Below, piece by piece: positions 52,132 through 60,700 of a stretch of 64,000 nt of DNA. This DNA is from Phycisphaerae bacterium RAS2 (GTDB taxonomy: Bacteria; Planctomycetota; Phycisphaerae; UBA1845; UTPLA1). The stretch's first letter is position 1; every line of letters starts with the position of its first letter. The DNA lies in the NCBI GenBank assembly GCA_007753915.1, contig CP036352.1, positions 2,853,306-2,917,305 of the forward strand. Direction: 5' to 3'. Position numbers and translations under genes: made by a program. Under the pieces are notes generated by a model. That model was not told the DNA's origin and did no database searches. It saw only the letters and a program-made list of their open reading frames with translations.

Positions 52132-52207
52132 GTCGCTCTCCCTTTCATATCGGCCAGAGGGAGACCCCTATTTCTAAGGGTGATACGCAAAATCGTCAAG
52201 TCGGGCA

Positions 52208-55174
52208 CTACTTCACTGACTTTTCCATCGGCGGACACGTGCAGAACAGGTTCCGATCCCCATAGGCATTATCAATCCGCCCCACAGCGGGCCAGAACTT
52301 GTGATCCCGCACCCACGGCAGCGGGTAAGCCGCCTGTTCCCTCGCGTACTTGTGCGGCCAATCGTCCCGTGCGACCGATTCGGCCGTGTGGGGCGCGCCC
52401 TTGAGCGGATTGTCGTCTCGCGGCATCGCGCCGTTCTCGATCGCACGAATCTCTTCGCGGATGGCGATCATGGCTTCGCAGAAGCGATCAAGTTCTTCTC
52501 GCGATTCGCTCTCGGTCGGCTCGATCATGAGCGTGCCGGGGACGGGGAAGGACATGGTCGGAGCATGGAAGCCGAAATCGATCAGGCGCTTGGCGATGTC
52601 CTCGACTTTCACGCCCGCAGACTTCTCGAACGGGCGGCAGTCGAGAATGAATTCGTGCGCGACGCGACCGTTGTTGCCGCGGTAGAGGACGGTAAAGTGC
52701 CTCTCCAGCCGGCGTGCCATGTAATTGGCATTCAGAATGGCAACCTGCGTCGCGCGCTTCAACCCCTCGCCGCCCATCGCCGCGATATAGACCCACGAGA
52801 TCGGCAGGATCGACGGGCTGCCGTATGGAGCGGCCGACACCGCGCCGACTGCTTTCTCCCCCGCGGTGCCGGGCCGGATGACCGGATGCCCCGGAAGAAA
52901 CGGCGCGAGCGCGGCGGTAACGCCGATCGGCCCCATGCCCGGTCCGCCGCCCCCGTGTGGAATGCAGAACGTCTTGTGGAGATTGAGATGGCAGACGTCG
53001 GCGCCGATGTCGCCGGGGCGGCAAAGCCCGACCTGCGCGTTCATGTTCGCGCCGTCCATATAGACCAGCCCGCCGTGCTGATGGACGATCTGGCAGATCT
53101 CGCGGATGGCCGTCTCAAATACGCCATGGGTGGACGGGTAGGTCACCATCAGCGCACCAAGGCGGTCCTTGTGCTCGGTGGCCTTGGCGCGAAGATCCGA
53201 CACATCGATGTTGCCGGCCGAGTCGCACGCGACGGGCACGACGGTGAACCCGGCGACGACGGCGCTGGCGGGGTTGGTGCCGTGCGCCGAATCTGGTATG
53301 AGACAGACGTCGCGATTAGCCTGGCCGCGCTCCTGATGATACGCCCGGATGACCAGCAGCCCGGCGTACTCCCCCTGCGAGCCCGCGTTTGGTTGCAGCG
53401 ACACTCTGGCGAAGCCCGTGATCTCCGCGAGCCAGCCCTCCAGTTGGGTAAACACCTTCTGATAACCGGGCCACTGATCGGCCGGCGCGAACGGGTGCAT
53501 CGCCCCAAACGCGGGCCACGTCACCGGAATCATCTCGCAGGTCGCATTGAGTTTCATGGTGCAGGAGCCGAGCGGGATCATCGCATGAGCCAGCGACAAG
53601 TCTCGATTCTCCAGCCGCTTCATGTAGCGAAGCATCTCGGTCTCGCTGTGATACAGATTGAAAACGGGATGCGTCAGATAGGACGATTCGCGTTGCGGTA
53701 GATCGGCGGGCGCTGCCTTGTACGGATGTACCGAGCCGCTGCGGCCGGCGCTATTCGCCAGCGTGCGGAGCGCTTCAATCAGCCTCGCGATGTCGTCTTC
53801 CGTCGTGGTCTCGTCCACCGAGATCGACACCTCGGCCTCGCTCGTCGCACGGATGTTGAATCCGGCCTTCGCGGCGGCATCCACGAGCGTTGCCGGCGCG
53901 CCGACGAAATAACTCTGCTCGTCGAGATGAACTGTGATCGTGTCGAAAAACCGATTCGCCGGCAGGCAGAAACCCAGCGATGCGAGTTGCTCGCGCAATC
54001 GAGCAGCACGACGGTGAATCCCCTCCGCGATTCGCTTCAACCCCGCCGGGCCGTGATAAACCGCGTACATGCTGGCCACGATGGCCAGCAGAGCCTGGGC
54101 CGTGCAAATGTTGCTGGTTGCCTTCTCGCGGCGGATGTGCTGCTCGCGCGTCTGGATGGCCAGGCGATAGGCCGGTCGCCCGTGGACATCCTTCGAGACA
54201 CCGATCACGCGGCCGGGAATGAGTCGTTTGTATTCATCCTTCGTCGCCAGGAACGCCGCGTGCGGCCCGCCCAGGCCCATCGGCACGCCCAAGCGCTGCG
54301 CCGAGCCGAGGGCGATGTCCGCGCCCCACTCGCCGGGCGGCGCGATCAGCGTGCAGGCCAGCAGGTCCGTCGCCGCCGCGACCGGTACGCCGAACTCGTG
54401 CGCCCAGGCCGTCAGCCCGCGATAATCTTCGATCCGCCCGTCCGTCGTCGGGTATTGCAGCAACAGCCCGAACAGGGTCTTCATCCGGGCGGCATCCTTT
54501 GACCGGAGCAACTCGGCCGGATCGCCTGTCGTGACAACGATCCCCAGCGGCTGCGCTCGCGTCGTCACGACGGCGATCGTCTGTGGATGACAATCGGCCG
54601 CCACAAAAAATACATTCCGCTCATTCGATTCGCCCGCGATTGACCGGCACATGTGCATGGACTCGGCGGCGGCGGTCGCTTCGTCTAGCAGCGACGCATT
54701 GGCCAGCGGCAGGCCCGTCAGGTCGGCGACCATTGTTTGAAAGTTCAGCAATGCTTCGAGACGGCCCTGCGAAATCTCGGCCTGGTACGGTGTGTATTGC
54801 GTGTACCAGCCGGGGTTTTCGAGGATGTTTCGAAGGATGACCGGCGGCGTGATGCAGTCGTAGTAGCCCGTGCCGATCATCGAACGCAGCACGCGATTCT
54901 GCGCGGCATGGCCGGCCAGCTCGCGTAATACGTCGGTCTCACTGCGTGACGGACCAATTGCCAGGGGTTTCTTCAGCCGGATGTCTGCGGGCACCGTCTC
55001 GTCGCTTAGTGCATCCAGCGATGCGCAGCCGACGACGGCGAGCATCTCCGCGATGTCGTGGTCGCGCGGCCCAAGATGACGCGGGACAAACGTGGCGGCG
55101 GGGTCGATCGGTTCGGCTTCGTGGGAGCGCGAACCAGGGTCGGTCGCGCCGGATGAACTGGACGACGAAGACAT
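52208..55174 (-). CDS. gcvP: Glycine dehydrogenase (decarboxylating), P protein
   Basis: A 988-residue single-chain P protein from ATG 55174 (further starts upstream; the family start is about residue 30). It decarboxylates glycine and passes the aminomethyl group to lipoyl-GcvH. The N-terminal half has [10 protein letters not shown] then [15 protein letters not shown]; the C-terminal half has the PLP Lys in [16 protein letters not shown] (~733). Both halves fused is the E. coli type. Order on this strand is gcvT, gcvH, gcvP. Between gcvH and gcvP is 207 bases with a palindromic hairpin. Confidence 0.95.
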   Translation of the reverse strand: MSSSSSSSGATDPGSRSHEAEPIDPAATFVPRHLGPRDHDIAEMLAVVGCASLDALSDETVPADIRLKKPLAIGPSRSETDVLRELAGHAAQNRVLRSMIGTGYYDCITPPVILRNILENPGWYTQYTPYQAEISQGRLEALLNFQTMVADLTGLPLANASLLDEATAAAESMHMCRSIAGESNERNVFFVAADCHPQTIAVVTTRAQPLGIVVTTGDPAELLRSKDAARMKTLFGLLLQYPTTDGRIEDYRGLTAWAHEFGVPVAAATDLLACTLIAPPGEWGADIALGSAQRLGVPMGLGGPHAAFLATKDEYKRLIPGRVIGVSKDVHGRPAYRLAIQTREQHIRREKATSNICTAQALLAIVASMYAVYHGPAGLKRIAEGIHRRAARLREQLASLGFCLPANRFFDTITVHLDEQSYFVGAPATLVDAAAKAGFNIRATSEAEVSISVDETTTEDDIARLIEALRTLANSAGRSGSVHPYKAAPADLPQRESSYLTHPVFNLYHSETEMLRYMKRLENRDLSLAHAMIPLGSCTMKLNATCEMIPVTWPAFGAMHPFAPADQWPGYQKVFTQLEGWLAEITGFARVSLQPNAGSQGEYAGLLVIRAYHQERGQANRDVCLIPDSAHGTNPASAVVAGFTVVPVACDSAGNIDVSDLRAKATEHKDRLGALMVTYPSTHGVFETAIREICQIVHQHGGLVYMDGANMNAQVGLCRPGDIGADVCHLNLHKTFCIPHGGGGPGMGPIGVTAALAPFLPGHPVIRPGTAGEKAVGAVSAAPYGSPSILPISWVYIAAMGGEGLKRATQVAILNANYMARRLERHFTVLYRGNNGRVAHEFILDCRPFEKSAGVKVEDIAKRLIDFGFHAPTMSFPVPGTLMIEPTESESREELDRFCEAMIAIREEIRAIENGAMPRDDNPLKGAPHTAESVARDDWPHKYAREQAAYPLPWVRDHKFWPAVGRIDNAYGDRNLFCTCPPMEKSVK

Positions 55175-55364
55175 GGATGCGGGCTTCTCCCCTGCGGCAT
55201 GCTGCGGCCGCGGCGACGCGGATGTTCTAGTCATCCGAATATCGTCGGGCAACGGGGGAGAATTGGCAATGTCAACGAGAACGTTTAGTGCTGCTCAGCT
55301 TGCATCCAGTAGTTGGCTGGAGGGGCAGTGTTATCCGATGCGAGGGTAAACGTGGATAAGCAGC

Positions 55365-55381
55365 GGTGGGCAATGCCCACC
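55365..55381. repeat. Palindromic GGTGGGC hairpin after gcvH
   Basis: GGTGGGC-AAT-GCCCACC, a perfect 7-bp stem directly abutting the gcvH stop codon. Such palindromes are widespread as REP-like elements in many genomes. It may be a weak terminator or an mRNA stability element within the gcv operon; it lacks a T-run. Confidence 0.5.
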
Positions 55382-55759
55382 CTACCCCAACTGCTTCTCG
55401 TAATCCCCCGCCGAGAGCAGGCCCGCATGCTGGGCCGCGTCGGATACCTTCACCTTAATCATCCAGCCACCGTCGAACGAATCGTTGTTCACCAGTTCCG
55501 GCGAATCGCTCAACTTCGCGTTCACTTCGGCCACGGTGCCGCTGACGCCGGCGTACAGATCGCTCGTCGCCTTGACGCTTTCCACCTCGCCGAAGGGTTT
55601 GCCGGCTGTCACCGCCGCACCCACTTTCGGCAGCGAGACGTACGTGATGTCCGTCAATTCATCGGCCGCGAACTTGGTGATGCCGATCGTGCAAAGGTCG
55701 CCTTCGAGCTTGTGCCACTCGTGGGAGGAAAGATATCGCCGGTCTGTTGGTACGCTCAC
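55382..55759 (-). CDS. gcvH: Glycine cleavage system H protein
   Basis: A 125-residue lipoyl carrier from GTG 55759; family length and an AAAGGGCGGG run 6 bases upstream support this start. It contains the S-H-E-W-H-K-L-E-G-D lead, the lipoyl Lys in E-V-E-S-V-K-A-T-S-D (~63), and the typical D-G-G-W-M-I-K-V-K-V end. It moves the aminomethyl group between P and T proteins. Confidence 0.95.
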   Translation of the reverse strand: MSVPTDRRYLSSHEWHKLEGDLCTIGITKFAADELTDITYVSLPKVGAAVTAGKPFGEVESVKATSDLYAGVSGTVAEVNAKLSDSPELVNNDSFDGGWMIKVKVSDAAQHAGLLSAGDYEKQLG

Positions 55760-55871
55760 GTTGTGCCCGCCCTTTCTACCATCATCTCGTTCAATCGGGC
55801 CAACACGGCCCGGCTCCGATCGCTCGTGCGATCGGCTCTTTGCGTGCAATCCTCTTACGGTCTGCGCCGAA

Positions 55872-56972
55872 TCAACCGGCGCGTTTGTAAAACGGCAGCG
55901 ACACGACCGTCGCCCCGATGCGCTCGCCGCGCACATCGACGCAAAGCGCCGCGCCGCTCGACAACGCCGCCGCATCGACATACGCCATCGCGATCGACTC
56001 CTCCAGCGTCGGGCTGAACGTCCCGCTGGTCACCTCGCCCGCTTCGGAATCGCCGACAAGCACCTTCGAGCCCTGCCGCGCGATGCGTCGACCCTCAAGC
56101 ACCAGCCCCGTGATCTTCCGCTTCGGCCCGTCCGCCGCGATCTTCCGCAGCGCCGCCGCGCCAAGAAACTCCTTTTCCAGGTCCACGCACCAGCCACACC
56201 CGGCCGACAATGGATCAATCTGTTCGTTCAACTCGTGCCCGTAGAGCGGCATGCCCGCTTCGAGGCGCAGCGTGTCCCGCGCGCCCAGCCCGGCGGGCCG
56301 CACCGTAACGCGATCGGCCCCGCCATCCTTCGTCAGAAAATCCCACGCCAGCACGCCCAGCCCCGCGCCGAGCACGACTTCCAGCCCATCCTCACCGGTG
56401 TAGCCGCTGCGAAAGATGCTGTACTTCTGGCCCATGTACGAGCCGCTAATGAAGCCGTACCGCCCCATGTCGTCCACTTTGAACGGCATGTGCTTCTTGA
56501 ACAGGTCCATCGTCGCCGGCCCCTGCACCGCGAACATCACCGACGCCGCCGTCTGGTCGTCCAGCTTCACGTCGCGCCCGGTCATGTGCTGCTTCAGGTG
56601 CGCCACGATCTTCTCGCGATTGCCCGCGTTGCACACCATCAGCCATTTGTCTTCATAACGCGAGACGATCACGTCGTCGAGAATTCCTCCCGCTTCATTG
56701 CACACGTGGCTGTACCCGCTGCGGCCGACCTTGAGCTTGCTGACGTTTCGCGTGCAAACGTGCTGGAGCAATGCCTCGGCCTCCTTGCCGGTCAGATAGA
56801 GCCGGCCCATGTGGGAGACATCGAAAATGCTGCTTGCCGTGCGGGTGTGAACATGCTCCTCGACGATGCCGCGATACATGACGGGCATCTCCCAGCCGCC
56901 GAAGTCAATGAGCCGGGCGCCGAGCGATTTATGCGTGTCGTAAAGGGGGGTTCTAAGTTGCATTTGTGGCAT
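55872..56972 (-). CDS. gcvT: Glycine cleavage system T protein (aminomethyltransferase)
   Basis: A 366-residue folate-dependent aminomethyltransferase from ATG 56972 (ATG 56963 also possible). It starts L-R-T-P-L-Y-D-T-H and has D-F-G-G-W-E-M-P-V-M-Y, D-V-S-H-M-G-R and Y-T-G-E-D-G-L-E-V, with the family end G-T-F-S-P-T-L. It transfers the one-carbon unit to tetrahydrofolate and releases ammonia. It heads the gcvTHP operon; no glycine riboswitch is visible in the short gap upstream. Confidence 0.95.
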   Translation of the reverse strand: MPQMQLRTPLYDTHKSLGARLIDFGGWEMPVMYRGIVEEHVHTRTASSIFDVSHMGRLYLTGKEAEALLQHVCTRNVSKLKVGRSGYSHVCNEAGGILDDVIVSRYEDKWLMVCNAGNREKIVAHLKQHMTGRDVKLDDQTAASVMFAVQGPATMDLFKKHMPFKVDDMGRYGFISGSYMGQKYSIFRSGYTGEDGLEVVLGAGLGVLAWDFLTKDGGADRVTVRPAGLGARDTLRLEAGMPLYGHELNEQIDPLSAGCGWCVDLEKEFLGAAALRKIAADGPKRKITGLVLEGRRIARQGSKVLVGDSEAGEVTSGTFSPTLEESIAMAYVDAAALSSGAALCVDVRGERIGATVVSLPFYKRAG

Positions 56973-57050
56973 GTCGTTCAGTTTATTGTCCGCCCGCAGT
57001 GGAGGCAAGAATCGTACATTGCGCACGGCTCCTCGTGCCCGTCGATGCAC

Positions 57051-57091
57051 CAACAAAAAAACGGAAGCGCACCGCATCGATGCGCTTCCGT
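57051..57091 (-). terminator. Rho-independent terminator of the RNA-binding protein gene
   Basis: On the minus strand ACGGAAGCGCA pairs with TGCGCTTCCGT around a 9-base loop and is followed by TTTTTTTGTTG. It separates the RRM gene (stop 57154) from gcvT (start 56972). Confidence 0.88.
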
Positions 57092-57153
57092 CAAGTTTAC
57101 ACAAACGCTGGCGAGCTGATTAGATCAGCCCATCGTTCGCGCGTCGCGAACGA

Positions 57154-57549
57154 TTACCACTCGCGTCCGCCGCCACCGCCGCCGCCGCCGTAGCCGCCGC
57201 GACCGCCGCGACCACCACCGCCGCCGCCGCGTCCGCCGCCGTAGCCGCCGCGACCACCGCCGCCGCCGCCGTAGCCGTAGCCGCCACCGCCGCCGCGATT
57301 CTCCTTCGGTCGCGCCTCGTTGACCGTCAGCGCCCGGCCGCCCTGCTGGGAGCCGTTGAGCGCGTCGATCGCCGCCTGCGCCTCGGAGTCGTTGGACATT
57401 TCAACGAAACCAAAGCCCTTGCTTCGGCCGGTGTCGCGGTCGCTGATGACTTGTGCGCTGGAGACCGAGCCGTGCGCCGAGAAGAGTTGTTCCAGTTCGC
57501 CGTCGGTCATCGAGAACGGCAGATTTCCCACATACAGTTTCTTCGCCAT
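57154..57549 (-). CDS. Glycine-rich RRM RNA-binding protein
   Basis: A 131-residue protein from ATG 57549 (GGAGG 12 bases upstream). Residues 1-85 form one RRM: RNP2 in L-Y-V-G-N-L and RNP1 in K-G-F-G-F-V-E-M. The C-terminal ~45 residues are almost only Gly, Arg and Tyr, a glycine-rich tail as in cyanobacterial Rbp and plant GRP proteins, which act in cold response and RNA chaperoning. The GGC/CCG-rich tail DNA is very repetitive. Followed by a strong terminator. Confidence 0.9.
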   Translation of the reverse strand: MAKKLYVGNLPFSMTDGELEQLFSAHGSVSSAQVISDRDTGRSKGFGFVEMSNDSEAQAAIDALNGSQQGGRALTVNEARPKENRGGGGGYGYGGGGGGRGGYGGGRGGGGGGRGGRGGYGGGGGGGGREW

Positions 57550-57915
57550 CTGAATTTCTGGCCTCCTGGCCATCGAACAAAAGACCCGCCCAATCAAATA
57601 CTTTCCGGGCGGACAAGAAAGGGCCCGTGGTCACGGACCAGAGAGGCGGAGGCGTGCGACCGGGAAGCGGAATCATCTCCACGAAATGCGCGAACCCAAT
57701 TCGAACGTCAAACCGACCGGCGGATAGCATAACCCGGACCGCTCCCGGCTGTAAACAAGCGATTTTCGTGGGTTTTCCGGGGGAAAGTGCCCCTTAACCT
57801 CCCCCCGCCGGGCGTGTCTGAAGGGAAGATAGCAAGGCGAAATCCCCCCGCCGCGCTGCATGACGGGCCGCGGCTGGCTATTCTCTTCCAACCTTTAGCC
57901 GTCAGGAGACGATTC
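57550..57915. other. Intergenic region between divergent RRM and CsgG-like genes
   Basis: About 365 bases without a supported gene. It should hold both promoters. The AGGAGA before ATG 57916 is the only clear signal; GC-poor stretches are absent and I could not assign -35/-10 boxes. Confidence 0.4.
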
Positions 57916-59133
57916 ATGCCCAACGTATCGCCCCCGGTTCTCGTTGCCTTGACCGCATTGATCGGGCTGACCGCCACAGCCTACGCCAAGGAAAAGCAGG
58001 TCGTGACCGTGTCGTATGTGGTCGGGCCGGAGAAGGGTCCGCCCGAGGGAATCACGACGGTGGCCGTCATCGACGCGGGTGTGGCGAGCATCGACGGCAT
58101 CAAGGGCAACGCGCGCGAACGAAAATGGGCTGGCATCGCGGCGGATTTGCTCGAAGCCATGTTGCAGGACGGCGCGGCACAGGCGACATCATCAAGTCAC
58201 AAGCTGACGGTCGTGCAGCGCCGCGCGACGAAAGCGATCCTCGATGAGCAGGACCTGCAACTGGTCGGCATCGTCGAGGGCGACGCAGCGGCCCGCGCGG
58301 GCAAACTGCTCTCGGTGGACGGCCTCATCATGAGCCGAATCAACATCAACATTGATGTCCAGAAGCGGACAAAGTCGCAAATCGATTGGGGCCAGATGCT
58401 GGGCGGCGCGATGGGCGGTCCGCCGCCGGCACCGCGCGATGTGCGCTATCGTGGCGGGCCGGGGCCGGGGCCGGGTCGCGGTCGACCGAGAGGCGGTGGC
58501 GGGCCCGGGCTGCCGACGCGCGAGATCGAGGAGATCAGTCGGAGTCTGACGGTGCAATGTTCGTTCAGCCTGGTCGATGCGGTGACGGGCAAGAGCGTGT
58601 TGCACCATGCGCCGCCGGTGTTCCAGAAGACGGACACGAAATCGCCAGATTTCTTTTTCGGGCAGTTCATCGAAGCGGGCGACCTGGATCCGGTGGATCA
58701 CTTCATCGGTGAACTGGTGGAGCGGGCGGCGCGGGATTTTGCCAGCCGGCTGGTGCCGGTAACGGTCGAGCAGCAATACGAGATCATCGGCCGCGGCAAG
58801 TTCGGAGAGAAGGCCGTGCGAGCCTTGCGCGGAGACGACCTGGCGCAGGCGATCCAGCTCTTCGAGAAGGCGCACGCTGACGAAGACGACGAGCCGGACA
58901 CCGTTTTCGCGCTGGGCGTAACGTGCGAGCTGGCGGATCAATATGAACAGGCGCTGAAGTGGTACCAGAAGGTCGTTTCCATGGAAGACGCGGATGAGGA
59001 CGATCTGCCGATGTACCTCGACGCGAAAAAGCGGCTCACGGCACACATCGGGCGAATTGTTCGAAGCGGCCCGACCGAGGCGCCATCAGCCGGCGAGCCG
59101 GCACCGGGCGACGGCGGCCAACCGAAGCCATGA
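57916..59133 (+). CDS. Secreted CsgG-like / TPR protein of unknown function
   Basis: A 405-residue exported protein from ATG 57916 (AGGAGA seven bases upstream). Signal peptide ends near A-T-A-Y-A-K (~25). Residues ~40-240 resemble the alpha/beta core of CsgG/TolB-N-like proteins: T-V-A-V-I-D, then a helix, L-T-V-V-Q-R-R-A-T-K-A-I-L-D-E-Q, then V-D-G-L-I-M-S-R-I-N. Residues 175-200 contain a Pro/Gly/Arg-rich loop. The C-terminal part holds TPR-like helices (A-I-Q-L-F-E-K-A-H and D-Q-Y-E-Q-A-L-K-W-Y). Possibly a periplasmic secretion or assembly accessory; not certain. Confidence 0.65.
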   Translation: MPNVSPPVLVALTALIGLTATAYAKEKQVVTVSYVVGPEKGPPEGITTVAVIDAGVASIDGIKGNARERKWAGIAADLLEAMLQDGAAQATSSSHKLTVVQRRATKAILDEQDLQLVGIVEGDAAARAGKLLSVDGLIMSRININIDVQKRTKSQIDWGQMLGGAMGGPPPAPRDVRYRGGPGPGPGRGRPRGGGGPGLPTREIEEISRSLTVQCSFSLVDAVTGKSVLHHAPPVFQKTDTKSPDFFFGQFIEAGDLDPVDHFIGELVERAARDFASRLVPVTVEQQYEIIGRGKFGEKAVRALRGDDLAQAIQLFEKAHADEDDEPDTVFALGVTCELADQYEQALKWYQKVVSMEDADEDDLPMYLDAKKRLTAHIGRIVRSGPTEAPSAGEPAPGDGGQPKP

Positions 59134-59226
59134 TCTGATTGGATTGTATTGATGATCGACGGTATCGCGCGCTCACCCGGGCAGAACACTTGAAATGCAG
59201 CCCGTCGTAAAGGTAGGATTGGACGC

Positions 59227-59730
59227 ATGAACACGTCACGAATCTTAATGATCGGTTCCCTGGTAGCGCTTGCCGCGTTGTCGAGTTGTTCGCAATCGGC
59301 CGGACCAGTGAAACAGGCGCCGGACTTCACGCTTGACAGCCTGAATGGTGGAAAGGTGTCACTCGCGCAGCGCCGGGGGCAAGTCGTGCTGATCGGTTTT
59401 TGGGCGGTCAAGTGAGGGCCCTGCCGTGCGGAGGCTCCGCACTTCAAGGCGTTGCAGGCGAAGTACGCGTCGCGCGGGTTCACCATCCTGGCGGTCAATG
59501 CATGGAATGAGTCGAAAGACATGGTTCAGGAGTTCGCGACGAAGAACAGTCTGAACTACCCGATTCTCCTCGACGGGAAGCAAGTCTTCCGCGATGACTA
59601 CGGCGGCAAGTCGATTCCTCATTCATTCCTGCTCAACAAGCAGGGCGAGGTGGTTTGGTCGCAGATCGGCTGGGGCGACGAGCTGACGGACGTGCTGGAG
59701 AAGAAGATCGAGGAATTGCTGGCCCAATAG
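59227..59730 (+). CDS. TlpA-like thioredoxin-fold lipoprotein with selenocysteine at in-frame TGA
   Basis: A 167-residue protein if TGA 59413-59415 is read as selenocysteine. The lipoprotein signal ends L-A-A-L-S-S-C (Cys21). Residues ~27-62 are the TlpA/Trx start (A-P-D-F-T-L-D-S-L-N-G and V-V-L-I-G-F-W-A-V-K). Codon 63 is TGA, then G-P-C-R-A-E-A-P: the active site is U-G-P-C where TlpA relatives have C-x-P-C. The frame then continues smoothly with I-L-A-V-N-A-W, the cis-Pro loop S-I-P-H-S-F-L-L and a final helix. No frameshift is needed. A SECIS-like hairpin lies directly after. Reduces or isomerises thiols in the envelope, presumably; selenocysteine would raise reactivity. SelA/B/C genes are not in the window. 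Confidence 0.8.
59413..59442 (+). promoter_or_regulatory. Bacterial SECIS-like element after the Sec TGA
   Basis: TGA at 59413-59415 is followed at 59426-59442 by GTGCGGA-GGC-TCCGCAC, a perfect 7-bp stem with a 3-base loop starting GG (or a 6-bp stem with AGGCT loop, close to the E. coli fdhF AGGUCU loop). The loop G at 59433 is 17 bases after the TGA, within the 16-37 base spacing given for bacterial SECIS. It lies inside the coding frame, as SelB-type elements do. Confidence 0.65.
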
Positions 59731-60016
59731 TGAAGCATCTTTCACCAGGGCGAGATCACAGAATCCGATCGACGAACGCGCAAGCGACGGCAGCCGCCCA
59801 AGCGAATTCGACGTTGAGGACTGGAATTTGGGATTTAAGAGTTCAGATTTGAGATTTAAGATTTACCACTTGGCATTTAAGATTTAGGATTTGAGATTCG
59901 AGAATCGACGCTTGTCACCTGCGCGCCTTGACACTTGAGTGATCCGATTGCAGCCTTGACCACTTGAGAGTTGCAAACCGCCTATTTGATTCGCTCAACA
60001 AGAGCGGAGCACCATC
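59731..60016 (+). repeat. Degenerate 7-bp tandem repeats upstream of the four-helix-bundle gene
   Basis: From ~59824 to ~59906 the sequence keeps a 7-base phase of AGATTTG/AGATTTA-like units (e.g. AGATTTG AGATTTA AGATTTA ... AGATTTA GGATTTG AGATTCG AGAATCG), strongly A/T-rich in a GC-rich region. Flanks are GC-rich and untranslated. The complementary unit recurs inside the next gene (60290-60324). Confidence 0.75.
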
Positions 60017-60547
60017 ATGAAATACTCCCGCTTTGAGGACTTGCCGGTCTGGAAGGCCGCGCAGGATCTCGCCGAGCGGGTTTATCGAATGACAAAGGAC
60101 CGCGCATTTCATCAGCCCGGTGATCTGCTGGATCAGATGCGTCGCGCGGCACTTTCAGTATCCAACAACATCGCGGAAGGGTTCGAACGCGGCTCGACGG
60201 CCGAACTCCTGATGTTCATTTACATCGCGCGGGGGTCTGCCGGAGAAGTTCGCTCGATGCTCCACTTGTGCGAGCGTCTGCCGGAGTTTTCAAATCTCAA
60301 ATCTGAAATCTCAAATCTGAAGAGTCTGGCGGAATCGTGTTCCCGTCAACTTCGCGGCTGGGCGGACAGCCTGCAGAACACGGAGATCAAAGGCCAGCGA
60401 CATTTGAACGATCAATCTCGCGACGTTTATGAGCACCGGCGACGCGCGTCCGCGTTCTGGGAGAAGATCGAGAAGATGCACGAAGCAAAGATGGAGGCAC
60501 TTCGGCGAGAGCGCGAATCTGAAGAGCGCGAATCAGAAGTGAAATAG
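60017..60547 (+). CDS. Four-helix bundle protein of the 23S rRNA-IVP (S23/bAvd-like) family
   Basis: A 176-residue helical protein from ATG 60017 (GGAGC seven bases upstream). Family marks are Y-S-R-F-E-D-L-P-V-W-K-A-A-Q-D-L-A, M-R-R-A-A-L-S-V-S-N-N-I-A-E-G-F-E-R-G and F-I-Y-I-A-R-G-S-A-G-E-V. These small proteins are encoded in 23S rRNA intervening sequences in some bacteria and as stand-alone genes elsewhere; bAvd of diversity-generating retroelements shares the fold, but no reverse transcriptase is here. Residues ~91-103 (S-N-L-K-S-E-I-S-N-L-K) are encoded by the 7-bp repeat. The last ~50 residues are highly charged with a duplicated R-E-S-E-E motif. Confidence 0.85.
   Translation: MKYSRFEDLPVWKAAQDLAERVYRMTKDRAFHQPGDLLDQMRRAALSVSNNIAEGFERGSTAELLMFIYIARGSAGEVRSMLHLCERLPEFSNLKSEISNLKSLAESCSRQLRGWADSLQNTEIKGQRHLNDQSRDVYEHRRRASAFWEKIEKMHEAKMEALRRERESEERESEVK
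60290..60324 (+). repeat. 7-bp repeat inside the four-helix-bundle gene
   Basis: TCAAATC TCAAATC TGAAATC TCAAATC TGAAGAG: five units in frame with the gene, giving S-N-L-K-S-E-I-S-N-L-K. They are the reverse complement of the AGATTTG-type units at 59824-59906, so the two arrays could pair in the mRNA. Confidence 0.8.
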
Positions 60548-60700
60548 CGAGGAATTGAGGAAAACGGAACGTGAAGTTACGCCGCCTTTTTTCATCCGGC
60601 CATCAACGAAATTGGGGTATAGCATCGCGAAGTTAAGGCTGCCCGTCAAGTTCCTTCGCTGAATCGCACGAGCGGCAATGGTCTGTTATCCTTTCGCACC

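Noticed and set aside
56973-57050. Glycine riboswitch upstream of gcvT
   Set aside because: I looked for the characteristic conserved cores and pairing; the ~80-base gap is too short and lacks them.
55485-57119. Plus-strand open frame opposite gcvT/gcvH
   Set aside because: The minus-strand gcv genes have clear catalytic motifs; the opposite frame does not.
59227-59730. Pseudogene or sequencing error explanation for the TGA in the TlpA-like gene
   Set aside because: Not excluded, but disfavoured: the frame is intact on both sides, the TGA replaces exactly the catalytic Cys, and a SECIS-like hairpin follows.
59824-59906. CRISPR or iteron origin in the 7-bp repeats
   Set aside because: Units are 7 bases and degenerate with no spacers; no replication initiator gene or DnaA boxes seen nearby.
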